Below, piece by piece: positions 57,126 through 64,000 of a stretch of 64,000 bases of DNA (the first letter of the stretch is position 1; each line of letters begins with the position of its first letter). The stretch is from Streptomyces canus 299MFChir4.1. Its GTDB lineage: Bacteria > Actinomycetota > Actinomycetes > Streptomycetales > Streptomycetaceae. The stretch spans positions 62,001 through 126,000 of the forward strand of contig NZ_KB911600.1 in the NCBI RefSeq assembly GCF_000383615.1. The letters are read 5' to 3'. The notes under the pieces were generated by a model. The model did not search any database, had not been told where the DNA came from, and worked only from the letters and a program-made list of their open reading frames with translations. The position numbers and the translations under genes were made by a program.

Positions 57126-58273
57126 CGGACAACGTCTGGACCCGCTGGCCCTCCCGGGAGGCGCTCGGGCGTGAGGCGACCACGCGTCCTCGGCGGCTGC
57201 TCGGCTGGGTCACGCGGTCGCTCGTGCTCGCCATGCTCATCTGGGGCGCTTTCAACAGCAGCCATGTGCACGGCTGGGGCGTGTTCGGAGCGGTGGCCGG
57301 AATCCTCCTGTCCGCAGTCGTCGCCTGGGCGCTCTACCGCACCACCCTGGCGCACCGGATCTGGCCCTCCCTGGCGCTCTTCGGCGTCCTCCTGGTGGTC
57401 GCGGTCGCCGCCCAGGCCGCTGACTTCGGGGTCGTCGCCCTCGTCCTGTGGTGCGGCTGCGCCATCACCGCTCTGGAACGGCTGCCCGTCGCCGCCGCCA
57501 TGCCCGTGACCGCGGTCGCCCTCGCCCTCTACGCCGCCGTCAACGACGACGTGTGGCTGACGACCTTGGCCACGACCGCGGGTCTCGCCCTGGCCGGCTA
57601 CGTCCTGCGGCTCGACGCCGAGGCCCGCGGCAACGCGCAACGGCTGCTCAACCAGGAGCGGGCCGCGCGGGCGGCCGAGGCGGAGTCGGCGGCACTGGCG
57701 GAGCGGGCCCGGATCGCTCGGGAGATCCATGACGTGCTGGCCCACAGTCTCTCGGCCCAGCTCGTCCACCTGGAGGCTGCCCGGTTGCTGATCGAAGGGG
57801 GTGCGGACCGGGATCAGATCCTCGAAAGGGTGGTGGCGGCCCGAGGCATGGCTCGCGACGGTCTCGCGGAGACCCGGCAGGCGCTGTCGGCTCTGCGCGG
57901 GGACATGACTCCGCTGGAGGACTTCCTGAACCAGCTCGTCGGGACGGCCGACGGAGCCGAGACCATCATTTCGGGTGAGCGCAGACCGCTGCCGGTCGAG
58001 GCGTCGCAGGCCGTGCGCAGGGTCGCGCAGGAGGCCCTGACCAATGTCCGTAAGCACGCTCCTGGCGCCAGGATCCGGATGCGGCTGGAGTACGCCGAGG
58101 AGCAGGTGACGCTGGTCGTGCGGGACTTGGGCGGTTCGCCGGGTGAACTCACCACCACCGGAGGCGGGTACGGTCTGCTGGGGATGCGGGAGCGCGCCGA
58201 ACTGCTGGGCGGTTCGCTGCACGCCGGGCCGGACGACGAAGGGTTCGTGGTGACGTTGAAGGTGCCGGTATGA
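57122..58273 (+). CDS. Sensor histidine kinase, NarL/LiaS type
   Basis: A 383-residue kinase. The N-terminal half has about five TM helices; the phospho-accepting His is H203 in REIHDVLAHSLSAQLVHLEAAR (HisKA_3). The N box is QEALTNVRKHAPGA and the G box GGGYGLLGMRERAE. The short extracellular loops suggest sensing inside the membrane. GTG start overlaps the DUF1453 stop; its own stop overlaps the regulator's ATG (ATGA). All three genes form one operon. Confidence 0.92.
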   Translation: MTDNVWTRWPSREALGREATTRPRRLLGWVTRSLVLAMLIWGAFNSSHVHGWGVFGAVAGILLSAVVAWALYRTTLAHRIWPSLALFGVLLVVAVAAQAADFGVVALVLWCGCAITALERLPVAAAMPVTAVALALYAAVNDDVWLTTLATTAGLALAGYVLRLDAEARGNAQRLLNQERAARAAEAESAALAERARIAREIHDVLAHSLSAQLVHLEAARLLIEGGADRDQILERVVAARGMARDGLAETRQALSALRGDMTPLEDFLNQLVGTADGAETIISGERRPLPVEASQAVRRVAQEALTNVRKHAPGARIRMRLEYAEEQVTLVVRDLGGSPGELTTTGGGYGLLGMRERAELLGGSLHAGPDDEGFVVTLKVPV

Positions 58274-58962
58274 CGGAGGCGGCGGAGACGAAGCCCGCGC
58301 GGGTGGTGGTCGCGGACGACCAGACCGTGGTGCGCGAAGGCATCGTGATGCTGCTCGGTCTGCTGCCCGGTGTCGAGGTCGTGGGCGCGGCCGGGGACGG
58401 GGAGGAGGCGGTGGCGCTCGTCGCCGAGCTCGCCCCGGACGTGGTGCTGATGGACCTGCGCATGCCTCGCTGTGACGGGGTGGAGGCGACCCGGAGGATT
58501 CGGGCCGAGTACCCCGGGACCCAGGTCGTGGTGCTGACGACCTTCGCGGACGACGAGTCGCTGTTCCCCGCGCTTAAGGCGGGCGCGCGCGGTTATCTCA
58601 CCAAGGACGCGGGCGGTGACGAGATCGTGCGAGCCGTGCAGAGCGTGCTCTCCGGGGACGCCGGACTGTCGCCGAGCATCCAACGGCGGCTGCTGGAGCG
58701 GCTGTCCGAGCCCGAACCTCCGCAGCGGGCACCCGCGGAGGCGCCCGACGGGCTCACCGCCCGGGAGGTCGAAGTGCTGGCGCTGATCGCCGAAGGGCTG
58801 ACCAATCAGGAGATCGCCCGGGCACTGCATGTCTCCACCGCCACGGTGAAGACCCACATCAACAACCTCTTCGCCAAGACGGGAATCAAGGACCGGGCAC
58901 AGGCGGTGCGTTACGCCTATGCGAAGGGTCTTGTACGACCACCGATGAGAGGAGTCACCTGA
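58270..58962 (+). CDS. NarL-family response regulator
   Basis: A 230-residue regulator. The receiver has VVVADDQTVVREG, phospho-Asp D62 in VLMDLRMPR, and GYLTKDA with the conserved Lys. The C-terminal LuxR-type HTH shows LTAREVEVLALIAEGLTNQEIARAL and STATVKTHINNLFAKTGI. ATGA overlap with the kinase stop. It is the likely DNA-binding partner of the palindrome array at 56446-56506. Confidence 0.93.
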   Translation: MTEAAETKPARVVVADDQTVVREGIVMLLGLLPGVEVVGAAGDGEEAVALVAELAPDVVLMDLRMPRCDGVEATRRIRAEYPGTQVVVLTTFADDESLFPALKAGARGYLTKDAGGDEIVRAVQSVLSGDAGLSPSIQRRLLERLSEPEPPQRAPAEAPDGLTAREVEVLALIAEGLTNQEIARALHVSTATVKTHINNLFAKTGIKDRAQAVRYAYAKGLVRPPMRGVT

Positions 58963-59022
58963 TGGGGTGAAGAGCGCCGGGAAGAAGAGTCAGGGATCTT
59001 CCCGTTCTGTCCATCCTTGGGC

Positions 59023-59586
59023 ATGCAGTCAAGCAACGCTCGTCCCCGCGGAAGCGAGGGTGATGCCGAGAGCCCGGCCGAGAACCACGACGGCCTCGAT
59101 ACGGCCGGCGCCGAAGCGTCCGCCGGGGTGCGGTACGACGATCCCTGGTACGACGAGCTCGCCTCCGGCTGGGGTGAGACGGGCGGCGACGGCACCCCCG
59201 TGGCCCCGGTCGCCACGGCACGCGCTCAGCGCGAGGACCGGGCCGCAGCGGCGGCCGACGTCTACCTCGAGGTGCAGCGCAGCGCGGCCTTCCAGGAGGT
59301 GCGCAGCAGGTACCGGAGGTTCGTGGTGCCGGCGGGCATCGGGTTCTTCACCTGGTACGTGGCCTACGTCGTGACGGCGACGAGCGCGCCCGGACTGATG
59401 GCACGGCCGGTGGCCGGCGCGGTGAACGTGGCGATGGTCGCGGGGCTCGGACAGTTCCTCACCACCTTCCTGCTGACCTGGGCCTACGCGCGGCACGCGA
59501 GACTGCGCCGGGACCGGGCCGCACTCGAACTGCGGTGGGACACCCAGGAACTGACGCGTACGGCCCGGGGCGGTGCGTCATCGTGA
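59023..59586 (+). CDS. DUF485 membrane protein, symporter partner
   Basis: A 187-residue protein. An acidic N-terminal region (about 1-70) is followed by the DUF485 domain: FQEVRSRYRRFVVPAGIGFFTWYVAYVV and NVAMVAGLGQFLTTFLLTWAYARHA, two TM helices. DUF485 proteins are encoded next to acetate/solute symporters. ATG at 59023 lacks a ribosome site; a TTG at 59017 is the only earlier option. Its TGA overlaps the symporter's GTG. Confidence 0.85.
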   Translation: MQSSNARPRGSEGDAESPAENHDGLDTAGAEASAGVRYDDPWYDELASGWGETGGDGTPVAPVATARAQREDRAAAAADVYLEVQRSAAFQEVRSRYRRFVVPAGIGFFTWYVAYVVTATSAPGLMARPVAGAVNVAMVAGLGQFLTTFLLTWAYARHARLRRDRAALELRWDTQELTRTARGGASS

Positions 59587-61175
59587 CGGGAGACCACCAG
59601 ACTCTGGCGCTGCTGCTGTTCAGCGCGTTCGTCGCGGTCACGCTGGGGATCACGACCTGGGTGAGCCGCCACCGGCACGGTTCGGCTGAGGAGTTCTACG
59701 CGGGCGGGCGGTTGTTCTCGCCGATGGAGAATGGTTTTGCCATCGCGGGCGACTACATGTCGGCCGCGTCCTTCCTCGGTATCTCCGGGCTGATCGCGCT
59801 CTTCGGGTACGACGGGATGCTCTACTCGGTGGGCTTCCTCGTGGCCTGGCTGGTGGTGCTGTTCCTCGTCGCCGAACTGGTGCGCAACTGCGGGCGGTTC
59901 ACCCTCGCCGACGTGGTCGCCGCGAGAATGAGCGAGCGGCCGGTGCGGATCGCGGCGGGAACGTCCTCGGTCACGGTGTCCGTGCTGTATCTGGTGGCGC
60001 AGATGGTGGGCGCGGGCAGCCTGGTCGCGCTGCTGCTCGGAGGCACCAGTCAGGCGGCCCAGTCCTGGACCGTGATCGCCGTCGGGGCGCTCATGGTGAT
60101 CTATGTGTCCCTGGGAGGGATGCGGGCGACGACCTGGATCCAGATCGTCAAGGCGGTCCTGCTGCTCGGTGGGACCGTCGTGCTCACCGTCCTCGTGCTG
60201 GTGCGGTTCCACGGCGACGTCGACCAGTTGCTGCTCACGGCCGCGGAGCGCAGCGGCCACGGCAGGTCGTTCCTGGCACCCGGTCTGAAGTACGGCGGGG
60301 ACTGGACCGCCCGCCTCGACTTCATCAGCCTGGGACTCGCTCTCGTGCTCGGCACAGCGGGGCTGCCGCACATCCTGTCCCGCTTCTACACCGTGCCCAC
60401 GGCACGCGCCGCACGGCGTTCGGTGGTCTGGTCGATCGGGCTCATCGGAGGCTTCTACCTGATGACCATCGTCCTCGGGTTCGGCGCCGCGGCGATCGTG
60501 GGGCCCGAGACGGTCCGGGGATCGAACGCCGCGGGGAACACCGCGGTCCCCCTCCTGGCCCTCGACCTGGGCGGCGGCGCCGACTCCACGGGAGGAACGG
60601 TTCTGTTCGCGATCGTCGCCGCCGTCGCCTTCGCCACGATCCTCGCCGTGGTCGCTGGCATCACCCTCGCCTCCTCCGCCTCCGTCGCCCATGACCTGTA
60701 CGCCTCACTACGGCGCCGACGCGCCAAGCCGCGCAGTGAGGTGGCCGTGGCCAGGACCGCCGCCGTCGGGATCGGCGTGATCGCGATCGCCCTCGGTCTG
60801 CTGGCCCGCGATCTCAACGTCGCCTTCCTGGTGGGCCTCGCCTTCGCCGTCGCCGCGTCCGCGAATCTGCCGGTGCTGCTCTACTCGCTGTTCTGGCGCG
60901 GGTTCACCACCCGGGGCGCCGTCTGGTCCGTCTACGGCGGACTGATCCCGGCCATGGCCCTGGTGCTGCTGTCGCCCGTGGTGTCCGGCAGCCCCGAGTC
61001 CCTCTTCCCCGGCGTCGACTTCCAGTACTTCCCGCTGCAGAACCCCGGTCTGGTCTCCATCCCCCTGGGCTTCGTCGCGGGCTGGCTCGGTACGGTCACT
61101 TCGGCGGAGGTCGCCGACGAGGCCAAGCACGCGGAGACCGAGGTGCGGTCGCTCACGGGGGCGGGAGCCGTGTAG
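59583..61175 (+). CDS. Solute:sodium symporter (acetate/pyruvate type)
   Basis: A 530-residue sodium:solute symporter of the SSS family, ActP/MctC-like, with about 13 TM segments. EFYAGGRLFSPMENGFAIAGDYMSAASFLGISG and IYVSLGGMRATTWIQIVKA are family signatures. Substrate is probably a short monocarboxylate (acetate, pyruvate or propionate), which is inferred. GTG at 59583 overlaps the DUF485 stop. Confidence 0.9.
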   Translation: MTGDHQTLALLLFSAFVAVTLGITTWVSRHRHGSAEEFYAGGRLFSPMENGFAIAGDYMSAASFLGISGLIALFGYDGMLYSVGFLVAWLVVLFLVAELVRNCGRFTLADVVAARMSERPVRIAAGTSSVTVSVLYLVAQMVGAGSLVALLLGGTSQAAQSWTVIAVGALMVIYVSLGGMRATTWIQIVKAVLLLGGTVVLTVLVLVRFHGDVDQLLLTAAERSGHGRSFLAPGLKYGGDWTARLDFISLGLALVLGTAGLPHILSRFYTVPTARAARRSVVWSIGLIGGFYLMTIVLGFGAAAIVGPETVRGSNAAGNTAVPLLALDLGGGADSTGGTVLFAIVAAVAFATILAVVAGITLASSASVAHDLYASLRRRRAKPRSEVAVARTAAVGIGVIAIALGLLARDLNVAFLVGLAFAVAASANLPVLLYSLFWRGFTTRGAVWSVYGGLIPAMALVLLSPVVSGSPESLFPGVDFQYFPLQNPGLVSIPLGFVAGWLGTVTSAEVADEAKHAETEVRSLTGAGAV

Positions 61176-61280
61176 GCGCGGCGACTGCGAGCGGGCGGCG
61201 CCCTCGTCGTCGTACGGCATCCGCCTTCGTCGTACGACATCTGCCGGCGAGGTCTTTCACGGCGTACGGCCGGCGTACGG

Positions 61281-61973
61281 CTATGGCGCCACCCAGGCGT
61301 ACCGGTGCTCCGGGCGCCCCGTGTCGCCGTATCTGAGGGACAGGCGGAGGCGGCCGGCCTGTTCGAGGTGGCGGAGGTAGCGCTGGGCGGTGGAGCGGCT
61401 CAGGCCGGTCTCGGCGGCGACCTCGTGGGCCGACAGCGGGTGCTCGGCGTGGTGCAGGACGTGGCAGATGAGGTCCGTGGTCGGCTCCGAGTGGCCGCTG
61501 GGCAGGCCGGGGGAGGCCGGAGCCGGTGTGGTGCGCAGGGCGCTGAAGATCCGGTCGACCTGTTCCTGACCGGCGATGCCGCGGCCGCCGACCCGGTCGA
61601 CGGTGCGGCGCAGGGCGGCGTAGGAGTCCAGGCGGGTGCGCAGGGCCGCGAAGGTGAAGGGTTTGACCAGGTAGTGGAGGGCGCCCAGGCGCATCGCGGC
61701 CTGGACGGTCGTCACGTCCCCTGCTGCCGTGACCATGATGACGTCGGTGCCGTGCCCCTGTTCCCGCATGCGGTGGACGAGTTCGAGGCCCGTCTGGTCG
61801 GGCAGGTAGTGGTCGAGCAGGACCAGGTCGATGGTCCCGCGCTGCACGCTGGCCAGCGCCTGGGCGGCGCTGTGGGCGCGGGCGGCGACCCGGAAGCCGG
61901 GAACCTTCCCCACGTACTTCGCGTTGATCTCGGCGACGCGGAAGTCGTCGTCCACGACCAGGACGTCAATCAT
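61281..61973 (-). CDS. CitB/DcuR-type response regulator
   Basis: A 230-residue regulator. The receiver begins MIDVLVVDDDFRVAE with acidic D8-D10 and phospho-Asp D54 (LVLLDHYLPD), and LVKPF carries the conserved Lys. The C-terminal winged/HTH region (about 165-230) has LSAHEVAAETGLSRSTAQRYLRHL. CitB-family regulators normally pair with a citrate/fumarate-type sensor kinase, which is not seen in the window. AGAGG precedes the ATG; the upstream in-frame extension has none. Divergent from the ABC importer, which it may control. Confidence 0.88.
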   Translation of the reverse strand: MIDVLVVDDDFRVAEINAKYVGKVPGFRVAARAHSAAQALASVQRGTIDLVLLDHYLPDQTGLELVHRMREQGHGTDVIMVTAAGDVTTVQAAMRLGALHYLVKPFTFAALRTRLDSYAALRRTVDRVGGRGIAGQEQVDRIFSALRTTPAPASPGLPSGHSEPTTDLICHVLHHAEHPLSAHEVAAETGLSRSTAQRYLRHLEQAGRLRLSLRYGDTGRPEHRYAWVAP

Positions 61974-62053
61974 CGGGCCTCTTTCCCTCAAGGCCTGGCG
62001 GGCGTAACGCCCGTGTTTCGGCTTCGCTGTTTGTAGCGCGCGCAAAACGAGCA

Positions 62054-62066
62054 CAACAGGCTGTTG
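62054..62066. promoter_or_regulatory. CAACAG-G-CTGTTG palindrome
   Basis: Perfect 6-bp arms around one base, between the divergent CitB-type regulator and the ABC importer. A second AT-richer feature (TTTGTAGCGCGCGCAAAA) sits about 25 bp to its left. Candidate operator. Confidence 0.4.
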
Positions 62067-62135
62067 CAGGCAAAAGAACGGCATGTGCCCAGAAGACTGA
62101 TGCCGTGGCGCAGGCCACATCTACCGTCCCCGGCC

Positions 62136-62951
62136 ATGAGCGCAGACACCAGCCCCGCCATCGAGCTGCGGGGCGCGAGCAAGACATTCCGGACCCCGTC
62201 GGGGGGTCTGCACACGGCTGTCAGGGGACTTGACCTCACGGTGGGGCGTGGGGAGTTCGTGGCGGTCGTCGGGCCCACGGGCTGCGGCAAGTCGACTACG
62301 TTGACGCTGGTCAGCGGGTTGGAGGAGCCCTCCGAGGGTGAGGTCCTGGTCGTCGGGGAGCCGGTCCGGGGAGTCGGGGACAAGGTCGGTTTCGTGTTCC
62401 AGCAGGACGCCACCTTCCCCTGGCGCACGGTCCTGTCCAATGTCATGGCCGGCCCTCGCTTCCGCGGTGTGCCCAAGGCGGAGGCCAGGCAGAAGGCGCG
62501 GGAATGGCTGGCCCGGGTCGGGCTCGCGGCCTTCGAGGACCGCTACCCCCATCAGCTCTCCGGAGGCATGCGCAAGCGGGTCGCGCTCGCCGCCACCTTC
62601 GTCAACGATCCCGAGATCCTGCTCATGGACGAGCCGTTCTCCGCGCTCGACGTGCAGACCCGGGCCCTGATGTCCGACGAACTCCTCGAACTGTGGGAGG
62701 GCACGGGCGCCTCCGTCGTCTTCGTCACCCACGACCTGGAGGAGTCCATCGCGCTGGCCGACAAGGTCGTCGTGATGACGGCCGGACCCGCCACCGTCAA
62801 GCAGGTCTTCGACATCGACCTGCCGCGGCCGCGCAAGGTCGAGTCGGTGCGACTGGAGCCGCGGTTCATCGAGATCTACCGCGAGATCTGGGAGTCCCTC
62901 GGCGAAGAGGTCCGCATCACTCGCGAGAGGAGCGCCGCCCATGTCGCCTGA
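62136..62951 (+). CDS. ABC importer ATPase, SsuB/TauB type
   Basis: A 271-residue ATPase of nitrate/sulfonate/taurine-type importers. Walker A GPTGCGKST, Q-loop VFQQDATFPW, signature LSGGMRKR, Walker B LLMDEPFSALD with the catalytic Glu, and the His switch FVTHDLEE are all intact. ATG at 62136 fits the family, though no ribosome site is seen; ATG 62100 is an alternative. Its stop overlaps the permease start by 11 bp. Confidence 0.9.
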   Translation: MSADTSPAIELRGASKTFRTPSGGLHTAVRGLDLTVGRGEFVAVVGPTGCGKSTTLTLVSGLEEPSEGEVLVVGEPVRGVGDKVGFVFQQDATFPWRTVLSNVMAGPRFRGVPKAEARQKAREWLARVGLAAFEDRYPHQLSGGMRKRVALAATFVNDPEILLMDEPFSALDVQTRALMSDELLELWEGTGASVVFVTHDLEESIALADKVVVMTAGPATVKQVFDIDLPRPRKVESVRLEPRFIEIYREIWESLGEEVRITRERSAAHVA

Positions 62952-63819
62952 CGTCATGCCCGAGGCCCAGGTCGCACCGGCCTCGACCGACCCCGGTGAC
63001 AAGACCGACCGCGCGCACTCACGCGCGCGTGCCGCCCGCCGACGCCGGATCGTCGTCAGCGTGTCCCGGGTGCTGCTCCTGGTGGCCGTACTCGGTCTGT
63101 GGGAAGTGCTCTCTCGGACCGAGGCCATCGATCCCTTCAACTTCTCCATGCCCTCGAAGATCTGGGACCAGATCTGGACCTGGGTGACGCACGGGACCGC
63201 ACTCGGTTCGTTGGGCGAACAGATCTGGTACACGCTGTACGAGGCGCTGCTGGGCTGGGTCGTCGGTGTGGTGGCCGGTGTGGTGTTCGGTATCGCGCTG
63301 GGGCGGATCACCTTGCTTGCCGACGTCCTTGGTCCATACATCAAGGTGCTCAACTCGATACCGAGGATCGTCCTCGCACCCATCTTCGTGATCTGGTTCG
63401 GGCTCGGACCGGCCTCCAAGGTGGCCTCGGCCGTCGTCCTGGTCTTCTTCCCGGTCTTCTTCAACGCCTTCCAGGGCGCCCGAGAGGTCGACCGCAACCT
63501 GGTCGCCAACGCGCGCATCCTTGGCGCGAGCGACCGCAGGGTGACGCTTCAGGTCGTCATCCCGTCCGCGACCTCGTGGATCTTCACCAGCCTGCACGTC
63601 AGCTTCGGTTTCGCCCTCATCGGCGCGATCGTCGGGGAGTACATCGGGGCGACCAAGGGCATCGGACTGCTCGTCGCGCAGTCGCAGGGCACCTTCAACG
63701 CGGCCGGTGTGTACGCCGCGATGGTCATCCTCGCCGTCGTCGCACTCCTCGCCGAAGGGCTGCTCACCTTCGCCGAGCGCCGCATCTTCCGCTGGAAGCC
63801 GACGGGTTCCGACAGCTGA
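62941..63819 (+). CDS. ABC importer permease, SsuC/TauC type
   Basis: A 292-residue permease with six TM helices. The EAA loop ILGASDRRVTLQVVIPSATSWIFTSLHVSFGFALIGAIVGEY links it to the ATPase. The N-terminal 35 residues are charged and cytoplasmic. ATG at 62941 with GAGAGGAG upstream. Confidence 0.92.
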   Translation: MSPDVMPEAQVAPASTDPGDKTDRAHSRARAARRRRIVVSVSRVLLLVAVLGLWEVLSRTEAIDPFNFSMPSKIWDQIWTWVTHGTALGSLGEQIWYTLYEALLGWVVGVVAGVVFGIALGRITLLADVLGPYIKVLNSIPRIVLAPIFVIWFGLGPASKVASAVVLVFFPVFFNAFQGAREVDRNLVANARILGASDRRVTLQVVIPSATSWIFTSLHVSFGFALIGAIVGEYIGATKGIGLLVAQSQGTFNAAGVYAAMVILAVVALLAEGLLTFAERRIFRWKPTGSDS

Positions 63820-63898
63820 GCCCGTCAACGGCAGCCGCCCCCTCCCCAGCTCCAGCTTCAGCCCTTCCCGCACCGCCCCTCACAAGGACGTGAACTCC

Positions 63899-64000
63899 AT
63901 GCGCAAGACCGCCAGACTCACCTCCCTGGCCGCCGCCGGCCTGCTCGCCCTCTCCTCGCTCACCGCCTGTGCCAATGACGCCGCCAGTACGGCGTCGGCC
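63899..64000 (+). CDS. Substrate-binding lipoprotein of the ABC importer, 5' end only
   Basis: 34 residues before the window ends: MRKTARLTSLAAAGLLALS, then SLTACAND, a classic signal peptide with lipobox LTAC. It starts 80 bp after the permease, with AAGGA upstream. It is the expected binding subunit of the importer; the ligand cannot be told. Confidence 0.75.
   Translation, partial: MRKTARLTSLAAAGLLALSSLTACANDAASTASA

Overview
This window is chromosomal DNA from a Streptomyces-type actinomycete. It is very GC-rich, uses many GTG starts, and carries strongly diagnostic genes: the sporulation regulator whiH directly upstream of the principal sigma factor hrdB, a class II nrdR-nrdJ pair, lexA, rnhB, hflX, miaA/miaB, dapF and a divergent RelA/SpoT homologue. 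From memory, this gene order resembles the S. coelicolor core around whiH-hrdB. Most of the window is therefore conserved core rather than a mobile island. I saw no tRNA, rRNA, CRISPR array, insertion sequence or prophage.

Layout. 1-3.2 kb: a truncated GAF-like protein, a stand-alone rutA-type pyrimidine monooxygenase, and argG on the minus strand behind an ArgR-type box. 3.5-9.7 kb: tRNA modification (miaB, miaA), a LigB-fold protein, an antitoxin-like pair and dapF. 9.9-16.1 kb: rshA (ppGpp hydrolase with a degenerate-looking synthetase domain), a 757-bp repeat-rich spacer, a secreted M1 peptidase and hflX. 16.3-23.1 kb: a lipoprotein serine peptidase, then a three-gene NIS-siderophore mini-cluster (PLP aminotransferase, IucA/IucC synthetase, AlcB/RhbD-type acyltransferase) with no hydroxylase or decarboxylase beside it. 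23.4-30.5 kb: a DinG/XPD-type helicase, lexA with an SOS box, nrdR and nrdJ. 30.6-38.5 kb: small conserved proteins (TerD, YdbC-like, histidine phosphatase, ADP-ribosylglycohydrolase), a TetR/MFS efflux pair with two identical operators, rnhB and a Pro-rich protein.

38.7-49.3 kb: a RecQ helicase fused to a ComF-like phosphoribosyltransferase domain, divergent from a DUF4192 gene across a spacer with two DnaA-box-like 9-mers; then a debranching-enzyme-like protein, a Nudix/winged-helix regulator and a fused ABC ATPase-permease lacking the catalytic Walker B glutamate. 49.3-56.2 kb: whiH (WhiG-like -10), hrdB, a secreted trypsin, a small Zn-finger protein and parE (topoisomerase IV B subunit). 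56.4-61.2 kb: a 32-bp palindrome plus extra heptamers in front of an overlapping DUF1453 / NarL-type kinase / response-regulator operon, then a DUF485-symporter pair. 61.3-64 kb: an orphan CitB-type response regulator divergent from a SsuB/SsuC-type ABC importer whose lipoprotein binding subunit is cut by the window end.

The parts most worth following up are the RecQ-phosphoribosyltransferase fusion with its DnaA-box promoter, the minimal siderophore cluster, the palindrome/heptamer array before the two-component operon, the twin TetR operators, and two enzymes with altered catalytic motifs (RshA, ABC protein).
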